DNA of 21,627 nt from Draconibacterium sp. (GTDB lineage: Bacteria; Bacteroidota; Bacteroidia; Bacteroidales; Prolixibacteraceae). The stretch's first letter is position 1, and the number at the start of each line of letters is the position of its first letter. Below are positions 16,478-21,627 of this stretch, one piece after another. A program made the position numbers and the translations under genes. Where the stretch lies: NCBI GenBank assembly GCA_027011835.1, contig JALUZN010000342.1, positions 1-21,627 on the forward strand, written 5' to 3'. Under the pieces are notes generated by a model that worked only from the letters and a program-made list of their open reading frames with translations, ran no database searches and was not told the DNA's origin.

Positions 16478-18241
16478 CTATCGTCTTTTCCCAAGGTTTA
16501 GTTCTGTGGCAAAGTCTTTTTCTAAAAACTCAAAATCACCACGTTTCTTTTCTGTTTTTAGTTTTAAATCGAATTTGCGTAAATCTTTACGCATCACTTT
16601 TGCGCTTATTGTTTTAGGGAATTCTTTCATAAATTCTATCGATCGCGGGCGTTTATACGGAGCCATATTCCCACGGATAAACCGGAACAGTTCGAGTGCC
16701 ATTTCACTTCCCATCGAGAAACCGGGTTTTAAAACAATATATGCTTTCGGAACAATACGGTCGCGGTTATCGACTGTTGGAATTACTGCCACTTCGAGCA
16801 CTGCCGGATGTTCCATTATTTCGCTTTCAACTTCAAACGGACTAATCCGGTAATCGAGGCTTTTAAAAACATCATCGGAACGACCTATAAAAAAAACAAA
16901 TCCATCGCTGTTCATATAGGCAGTATCGCCGGTTAAATATAACCCGTTTTTAAAAATTTCATTGTTTTTTTCATCGTCGTCGTACCCCTCGAGCAGTCCC
17001 AGTGGCCGCACCGGAGTTATCTCAACAGCAATCTGCCCGTCTGTTCCGCGTTGTACTTCCTTCAGCTTCTCGTCAACTATTTTTATTCTGTATCCGGGCG
17101 AAACTTTTCCCATCGATCCCTCGGGAACAGTCATTCCTTTTGGCGTATAAATAAGTGCTGTTGTCTCAGTTTGTCCATATCCTTCGCGAAGTTCAAGCCC
17201 GGTAACTTGTTTCACTTTGTTCGACACCTCCGGGTTTAACGGCTCGCCTGCACTTACAATTTTTTTCAACGATAAATTGTATTTGCTCAGGTCTTGTAAA
17301 AGAAATAATTTCCAAACACTGAGTGGTGCACACAAACTGCTAATTTTATATTTTTCAATTAGTTCAAGTGTTTTTTTTGGGTCGAAAGCCGAGTAGTTAA
17401 AAGTAAAAATTGTCGATTCGGCATTCCAGGGAGTAATAAAACTGCTCCAAGCAAATTTTGCCCATCCCGGAGAGCTGATATTGTAATGAACATCGTTTTT
17501 CTGCAGGTCGAGCCAATACATTGTAGTAAGATGCCCGAAAGGATAGTTGTGTGGATGAATAACAAGTTTGGGTTTTGAAGTTGTTCCCGATGTGAAAAAC
17601 ATAAACATGGTATCGGTAGCAAGCGTTGTAAAATTAGGCACAAAAGTGTCGTTGTAATTTTTTATATCCTTAAAATTAATCCAGCTTGTATCGTTCCCCA
17701 ATTCACAATTCTCATTCGTTTGCTCAACACAAATTTGTGCTTTTAGGTTTTGCAGTGCTTCCCCGGCATTGTTTACTCTCTCCCGAAACTTATTGTGAGC
17801 AACAACAAATTTTACATCGCCCCGTTCAATGCGGTCGCCCACATCGGAAGGCGATAGTAGTGTTGATGCCGGAATAATAACCCCACCGGTTTTAATTATT
17901 CCTAAAAAAAGTTCGTACGTTTCTACCGAGGTGTCCATCATCATTAAAACCCTGTCGCCTTTTTCAATACCAAGTTTGGTGAGAAAGTTTGCGCACCTAT
18001 TGCTGCGACGTCTCATTTTATCGAAACTCACTTTTATTTCATTCCCCTCGCTGTCGGCATAAATCAGAGCTGTTTTTTTATTGTTCTCCGAAATTATATC
18101 GAAATAGTCGGTACCCCAATTAAATTCTTTTACTTCGGGCCACTCAAACTGGTTGAATATATCGGTATAATTTTCTGTGTTTTGAACTTCGTTACGGAGG
18201 CGTATGAACTTTTGTGCATCTTTTGTAAAATCTTTCATCAT
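16478..18241 (-). CDS. AMP-binding acyl-CoA synthetase
   Basis: This adenylate-forming ligase activates a carboxylic acid with ATP and transfers it to CoA. From the ATG at 18241 it has 587 residues. The core motif is TSGTTSKPK (217-225), followed by REGYGQTET, YLTGDTAYMNSDGFVFFIGRSDD and a C-terminal KTISAKVMRK with the catalytic Lys548. The overall pattern, including the WAKFAWSSFITPW segment, is closest to the medium-chain/acetyl-CoA-synthetase-like group, so the substrate is probably a short or medium acid. That is an inference. The second Gly of the usual TSGTTG loop is Ser here. The frame extends 18 codons upstream to a TTG at 18295, but that TTG coincides with the predicted -33 box, so I reject it. 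A second ATG directly follows the first. Confidence 0.85.
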   Translation of the reverse strand: MMKDFTKDAQKFIRLRNEVQNTENYTDIFNQFEWPEVKEFNWGTDYFDIISENNKKTALIYADSEGNEIKVSFDKMRRRSNRCANFLTKLGIEKGDRVLMMMDTSVETYELFLGIIKTGGVIIPASTLLSPSDVGDRIERGDVKFVVAHNKFRERVNNAGEALQNLKAQICVEQTNENCELGNDTSWINFKDIKNYNDTFVPNFTTLATDTMFMFFTSGTTSKPKLVIHPHNYPFGHLTTMYWLDLQKNDVHYNISSPGWAKFAWSSFITPWNAESTIFTFNYSAFDPKKTLELIEKYKISSLCAPLSVWKLFLLQDLSKYNLSLKKIVSAGEPLNPEVSNKVKQVTGLELREGYGQTETTALIYTPKGMTVPEGSMGKVSPGYRIKIVDEKLKEVQRGTDGQIAVEITPVRPLGLLEGYDDDEKNNEIFKNGLYLTGDTAYMNSDGFVFFIGRSDDVFKSLDYRISPFEVESEIMEHPAVLEVAVIPTVDNRDRIVPKAYIVLKPGFSMGSEMALELFRFIRGNMAPYKRPRSIEFMKEFPKTISAKVMRKDLRKFDLKLKTEKKRGDFEFLEKDFATELNLGKRR

Positions 18242-18265
18242 TGGTTTAAATTTAAAAACGAACGA

Positions 18266-18295
18266 TGAAAATAGTAAAAATTGGTATAGTGTCAA
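18266..18295 (-). promoter_or_regulatory. Candidate promoter for the acyl-CoA synthetase
   Basis: On the minus strand, TTG (18293-18295), a 19-bp spacer and TATTTTCA (18266-18273) match six of eight -7 positions. It lies just after the rho terminator and 25 bp before the ATG at 18241, which supports that start. Confidence 0.5.
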
Positions 18296-18309
18296 GCAAT
18301 AAAAAGTGC

Positions 18310-18344
18310 AAAAAAAAACAGATTCAAATTTGAATCTGTTTTTT
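18310..18344 (-). terminator. Terminator of rho (perfect palindrome)
   Basis: AAAACAGATTCAAA followed by TTTGAATCTGTTTT is a perfect palindrome (18313-18344). On the minus strand a run of nine T follows the stem. It lies about 50 bp past the rho stop codon. Its symmetry and A/T flanks would also let it work in the other direction. Confidence 0.88.
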
Positions 18345-18345
18345 A

Positions 18346-18375
18346 TATACTCAAACCTGTCTCGACTTAAGCATA
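18346..18375 (+). repeat. Dispersed palindrome, degenerate short copy (copy 5)
   Basis: It starts TATACTCAAACC and ends GACTTAAGCATA. The two ends match as an inverted repeat at 9 of 12 positions. The outer sequences resemble the ends of copy 2. It lies between the rho stop codon and the rho terminator, the same placement as copy 2 beside ahcY. Confidence 0.4.
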
Positions 18376-18392
18376 AATATTTTATAATCGGA

Positions 18393-20234
18393 TTAACCGT
18401 CGTTCATCGATGTCAGGAACTCTTCCATGGAAGTGGCACGCATCAATCGTGTTTTCAAGAATTCCATTGCTTCCAATGAGTTCATGTCGCTTAAGAAGCG
18501 GCGTAAAATCCAGAGTTTGTCGAGCACCTCTTTTGAAAAGAGTAAATCTTCGCGGCGGGTACTCGATGACGGAATATCGACCGATGGGTAAACCCGCTTG
18601 TTTGAAAGTTTCCTGTCGAGTTGAAGTTCCATGTTACCGGTTCCTTTAAATTCTTCGAAAATAACCTCGTCCATTTTCGAACCGGTTTCGGTTAATGCCG
18701 TTGAGATGATGGTTAACGAACCACCCTCTTCAATGTTTCGTGCTGCTCCGAAAAACCTTTTTGGTTTATGGAGTGCGTTGGCATCAACTCCACCCGAAAG
18801 GACTTTTCCCGATGCCGGTTGCACTGTGTTGTAGGCACGGGCCAGGCGGGTAATCGAATCGAGAAGAATGACAACATCGTGGCCACACTCTACCATACGT
18901 TTTGCTTTTTCGAGAACAATGTTTGCAATTCGCACATGTTTGTCGGCAGGCTCGTCGAAAGTCGACGAAATAACCTCTGCATTAACGCTTCTGGCCATAT
19001 CGGTAACTTCTTCCGGACGTTCATCAATCAACAAAACAATCATATAAACCTCGGGATGATTTGCTGCAATTGCATTGGCAATTTCTTTTAGTAAAACAGT
19101 TTTACCTGTTTTTGGCTGTGCAACAATTAATCCGCGCTGTCCTTTTCCAATAGGCGCAAACATATCAATAATCCGGGTCGAAATATTGTCGTGTCCGTTT
19201 CCGGTTAACTGAAATTTCTCGTTTGGGAAAAGCGGTGTTAAATGTTCGAATGGAACACGGTCGCGAATGTAATCGGGACTTCTTCCGTTAATTTCGAGTA
19301 CTTTAATCAGTGGGAAATACTTTTCACCCTCTTTGGGCGGGCGAATTGTTCCTTTTACCGAGTCGCCTGTTTTCAATCCAAAAAGTTTTATTTGCGATTG
19401 CGAAACATAAATATCGTCGGGCGAGTTGAGGTAGTTAAAATCCGACGAGCGAAGAAATCCGTAACCGTCTTGCAAAATTTCGAGAACACCGGTATTGGTA
19501 ATAATTCCGTCGAACTCGTATTGACGCGATTTTGGACGACCTCCATTTTGTTTGTCGTTTTTCACCCACTGTTGCCTTGGCTTTTCTTCCCTGGCTTTTT
19601 CTTTATTCTCCTGAACCGGCTTTTCTGCTTGTTCTGCAGGAGCTTTTGTCTCTTGCACTTTTTTAGGTTCTTGCTGCTTCTCTTGTTGCATTTGCGACTG
19701 AAGTTTAACTTCAATACGCGGACGCGACTCCTCTTTCTCTTTTTGAGGTGCTTTTACAACCTGAGGTTTTTGTTCGGCTGCAGCTTCCATCTCTTTCTCT
19801 TTATTAAACCCTTTTATAATGGCTTTAATCTGGTCTTGTCTCGACTGTACCTGCTGTGTGTCATTATCGTTTTTTGAAGACGACTTTTTCTTTTTTGTCG
19901 AAGTAATCTTTTCGCGTTTTATAACAGGTTCTGTCCTTTCACGGCGCGGGCGTTTTCCACGTCGTAATTCTTCAGGTTGTTTCTCCTGATTTTCCTGATT
20001 CTCGGAAGCAGGTTTCTTACCGAAAAAGTTTTTAATTCCTTTTTCTTCTTTTGGGTGCTCTTTTGTTGCACTCTTTTGCTCCTTCTTTTCCGACTCCTGC
20101 ACGGCTTGGGTATCAAGTATTTTATAGATTAAATCTTGTTTTTTAAAAGATTCAACACGCCTGATTTTTAACCCTTTGGCAATGTCGCGAAGTTCAGGAA
20201 CAAGTTTCTTGTTCAATTCTAAAATATCGTACAT
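18393..20234 (-). CDS. rho: Transcription termination factor Rho
   Basis: This hexameric RNA-dependent ATPase ends transcription by translocating along untranslated RNA. The 613 residues comprise a Rho_N/SAP-like helical domain (1-45), a long Lys/Glu/Gln-rich low-complexity insert (about 46-230), the cold-shock-like RNA-binding domain (about 235-310, with GVLEILQDGYGFLRSSDFNYL) and a RecA-type motor. The P-loop is QPKTGKT (about 373-379). DERPEEVTDM, the Walker B region VVILLDSITRLARAYN, the Q-loop SGGVDANALHKPKRFFGAARNIE and the R-loop EFKGTGNMEL all look intact. The insert makes it nearly 200 residues longer than E. coli Rho (419), as I recall for Bacteroidota. It is monocistronic, with a promoter about 100 bp upstream and a palindromic terminator. 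Confidence 0.97.
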   Translation of the reverse strand: MYDILELNKKLVPELRDIAKGLKIRRVESFKKQDLIYKILDTQAVQESEKKEQKSATKEHPKEEKGIKNFFGKKPASENQENQEKQPEELRRGKRPRRERTEPVIKREKITSTKKKKSSSKNDNDTQQVQSRQDQIKAIIKGFNKEKEMEAAAEQKPQVVKAPQKEKEESRPRIEVKLQSQMQQEKQQEPKKVQETKAPAEQAEKPVQENKEKAREEKPRQQWVKNDKQNGGRPKSRQYEFDGIITNTGVLEILQDGYGFLRSSDFNYLNSPDDIYVSQSQIKLFGLKTGDSVKGTIRPPKEGEKYFPLIKVLEINGRSPDYIRDRVPFEHLTPLFPNEKFQLTGNGHDNISTRIIDMFAPIGKGQRGLIVAQPKTGKTVLLKEIANAIAANHPEVYMIVLLIDERPEEVTDMARSVNAEVISSTFDEPADKHVRIANIVLEKAKRMVECGHDVVILLDSITRLARAYNTVQPASGKVLSGGVDANALHKPKRFFGAARNIEEGGSLTIISTALTETGSKMDEVIFEEFKGTGNMELQLDRKLSNKRVYPSVDIPSSSTRREDLLFSKEVLDKLWILRRFLSDMNSLEAMEFLKTRLMRATSMEEFLTSMNDG

Positions 20235-20331
20235 TATAATAATATTATTCCTTTATTTTTTTTGATGTTAATTATTGATAAATAATCGGAACTTTTTGAT
20301 TCGAGGATATGGATTTCTTGAAATCCGACTG

Positions 20332-20362
20332 CAAGTATAGATATTTAACAGGTACTAAACAA
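20332..20362 (-). promoter_or_regulatory. Promoter for rho
   Basis: On the minus strand, TTG (20360-20362), a 20-bp spacer and TATACTTG (20332-20339, seven of eight positions) fit the phylum consensus. The predicted start near 20325 gives a leader of about 90 nt that opens with the hairpin GGATTT/AAATCC (20311-20326). Confidence 0.6.
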
Positions 20363-20617
20363 GAATACTGCCTCCTTTTTCTGTCGTTTCTCTTAATTTA
20401 TCGCTAAATTAATGTTTTTAATATGTCTCTCTTGTAAGAACGAATGAATTTATAGTTTTTTGAAAAACTCTGTTTCGAGCAATCTGATAATGGTATAACG
20501 TAATAGTTTAATAAATGTTCATTTCTATACTTAAAGGTTCGGTGCGTTTTCATAAAAGCCTTATAAACAGAAAATTATAATGAATAAGATGATTGTCATA
20601 ATTTGCTAAAATCAGAC

Positions 20618-20641
20618 CTTTGCGACTTTGCGGCTTTGCGA
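20618..20641 (+). repeat. Tandem CTTTGCG octamers (three units)
   Basis: CTTTGCGA, CTTTGCGG and CTTTGCGA run head to tail. The same core appears once more, inverted, at 52-58 (CGCAAAG). From memory, such CTTTGCG arrays are common near Bacteroidota promoters, and each unit contains the TTTG of a -7 box. Confidence 0.6.
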
Positions 20642-20665
20642 GAAACAAATATTTAACGAAGTATT

Positions 20666-20715
20666 GATACTTAATCACATAACTTTTCCCGAAAAGTATA
20701 AATGAATTGAGTTTA
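20666..20715 (-). repeat. Dispersed intergenic palindrome, copy 6
   Basis: On the minus strand it opens TAAACTCAATTCA, continues to CTTTTC and folds back with GAAAAG in a 7-bp central hairpin (plus-strand ACTTTTC/GAAAAGT). The far end is a degenerate GATTAAGTATC. It lies 64 bp upstream of the 158-residue gene. Confidence 0.55.
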
Positions 20716-20778
20716 AAGCGATGAACTTTTTTTAAATCGGGTTAATAGTTTGTAAATTGCGCCAAACAATTATTTGTT

Positions 20779-21255
20779 ATGGCTCATAAAGAAATTACCC
20801 TGTTAAAAGAACAGCTAGCCAAGCTCGACGATAAAAAATTCGATTTGGAAGCGTGGAAAGATCGCACATTAATTTTTCTTGAAAGGATTTTTGGAATTGA
20901 CAATTCGAAAATAAAGTTGATAAAAGCGTTGCATTACGACTACTCGAGTTGGAATTTGCGCGATACAGCAGCCGTTGGAAAAGTAAAAGGCGAAGATCCG
21001 GTAAAAATTCAGGCTCGAGAAATTTTGAGTGCTACAATTGCTGAACTCGAAAAATTGGGCTTGCCAAAAACGAGTGGCGACAATAAAAAAATTGAGCGCC
21101 TGCTCGAAGAAGAGTTGACGGGGAAACAGGTAAAAGAGATTGATGCCATTCTGAATTCAAATGAAACCAACAAAACAGAGAGCATTAACAAAGTTCTCGA
21201 AACGCTTGGAAAGAAAAAACTTGCATCAATTATTGCAAAAACACTTATCGACTAA
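20779..21255 (+). CDS. Uncharacterised 158-residue protein
   Basis: I do not recognise a named family with certainty. The product is entirely helical in appearance and highly charged, with no signal peptide, membrane segment, cysteine pair or nucleotide-binding loop. A first part (about 1-95) is marked by FDLEAWKDRTLIFLERIFG, SWNLRDTA and DPVKIQAREILSATIAELE. It loosely recalls the helical N-terminal segments found ahead of effector domains in some bacterial nucleotide-binding or TIR-like proteins, but no effector follows here. A Lys/Glu-rich second part (about 100-158) ends SIIAKTLID. The ATG follows a weak ATAGTTTG box. The glycosyltransferase starts 3 bp after its stop codon, so the two are surely co-transcribed. 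A role in surface polysaccharide synthesis is possible from context only. Confidence 0.75.
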   Translation: MAHKEITLLKEQLAKLDDKKFDLEAWKDRTLIFLERIFGIDNSKIKLIKALHYDYSSWNLRDTAAVGKVKGEDPVKIQAREILSATIAELEKLGLPKTSGDNKKIERLLEEELTGKQVKEIDAILNSNETNKTESINKVLETLGKKKLASIIAKTLID

Positions 21256-21258
21256 TTT

Positions 21259-21627
21259 ATGAGCCAACCCGTTGAAACTGCAATTGTTATTCTGAATTGG
21301 AACGGCAAAAATTTGTTTAACAAATTTCTTCCATCGGTAATAGAGAACTCGAAAGGCGACAACATCGAAATTATTATTGCCGATAATGGCTCAACCGACG
21401 GGTCGATTGACTTCTTGCAGCAAAATTATCCAACAATAAAAATTATCGATTTAAAAGAGAACTTCGGTTTTGCCGAAGGTTATAACCGCGCATTAAAACA
21501 GGTTCGTGCAAAGTATTTTGTTCTCCTGAATTCCGATGTAAAAGTTTCGAAAAACTGGATTACACCTTGTGTCGAGAGGTTTGAAAGCGATAAGGAAGTG
21601 GCCGCTATTCAGCCTAAAATATTAAGT
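21259..21627 (+). CDS. Family 2 glycosyltransferase, N-terminal part (cut by window end)
   Basis: An ATG at 21259 opens a frame that stays open for 123 codons to the window edge, so the gene is partial. It begins MSQPVETAIVILNWNGKNL, followed by IIIADNGSTDGSIDFL, LKENFGFAEGYNRAL and YFVLLNSDVKVS. These are the nucleotide-sugar-binding strands of a GT-A fold. LLNSDV replaces the DxD motif in the way seen in rhamnosyltransferase-like GT2 enzymes. It probably adds a sugar to a lipid-linked or surface glycan at the inner face of the cytoplasmic membrane. Donor and acceptor cannot be told from this fragment. It starts 3 bp behind the 158-residue gene, which indicates one operon. Confidence 0.9.
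   Translation, partial: MSQPVETAIVILNWNGKNLFNKFLPSVIENSKGDNIEIIIADNGSTDGSIDFLQQNYPTIKIIDLKENFGFAEGYNRALKQVRAKYFVLLNSDVKVSKNWITPCVERFESDKEVAAIQPKILS

Larger units (their letters stand above)
20235..20778. other. Divergent intergenic region rho/158-residue protein
   Basis: This 544-bp gap holds the rho promoter and its leader hairpin on the left. Three tandem CTTTGCGA/CTTTGCGG octamers (20618-20641) and palindrome copy 6 (20666-20715) lie on the right. A weak ATAGTTTG box (20745-20752) is 26 bp before the downstream ATG. I see no open frame that looks like a gene between about 20365 and 20610. Confidence 0.6.

Noticed and set aside
19242..19877. 211-codon plus-strand frame opposite rho
   Set aside because: Its Phe/Leu-rich composition is the antisense shadow of the Lys/Gln/Glu-rich Rho insert.
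1..21627. Prophage, insertion sequence, CRISPR array or defence island
   Set aside because: I found no integrase, transposase, regularly spaced repeat array or phage gene. Gene content is housekeeping throughout.

Overview
The window looks like ordinary chromosome from a member of the Bacteroidota. I infer the order Marinilabiliales or a relative, at moderate confidence. Three things support this. Start codons lack Shine-Dalgarno sequences. Promoters fit the phylum pattern of TTG, a gap of 19-20 bases, then TAnnTTTG. The gene types are also typical: a Rho with a long charged insert, a 727-residue RecQ, and a DUF4831 protein. The DNA is moderately AT-rich. I see no prophage, insertion sequence, CRISPR array or obvious foreign island.

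Left part (1-2.4 kb, minus strand): tatC and lptB form a two-gene operon. A separately promoted tRNA-Glu and rpsT follow, ending at a strong terminator. Middle-left (2.4-10.4 kb, plus strand): recQ, then ahcY, each with its own terminator. Next come a periplasmic thioredoxin-fold protein and a two-gene unit of nicotinate phosphoribosyltransferase plus a D-threonine-aldolase/D-serine-dehydratase-like PLP enzyme. Middle-right (10.4-20.2 kb, minus strand) runs in the order rho, acyl-CoA synthetase, nnr plus DUF4831, and POT peptide transporter plus pepD. Right edge (20.8 kb to end, plus strand): an uncharacterised 158-residue protein sits 3 bp ahead of a family 2 glycosyltransferase that runs off the window.

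Several neighbours make functional pairs. The transporter imports di- and tripeptides that PepD hydrolyses. PncB makes the NAD precursor nicotinate mononucleotide, and Nnr, in a separate operon, repairs hydrated NAD(P)H. TatC and LptB both serve the cell envelope. AhcY clears S-adenosylhomocysteine.

The signal that gene calls do not explain is a family of short imperfect palindromes confined to the gaps between genes. Each begins near TATACTCAA and ends near TTAAGTATA or TTGAGTATA. I count five copies plus one half copy (2399, 6451, 16319, 16442, 18346, 20666). One copy appears to supply the -33 box of the tatC promoter. Other points of interest are a terminator whose T-tract doubles as the next gene's promoter box, a hairpin at the predicted 5' end of the rho message, and the 158-residue orphan beside the glycosyltransferase.
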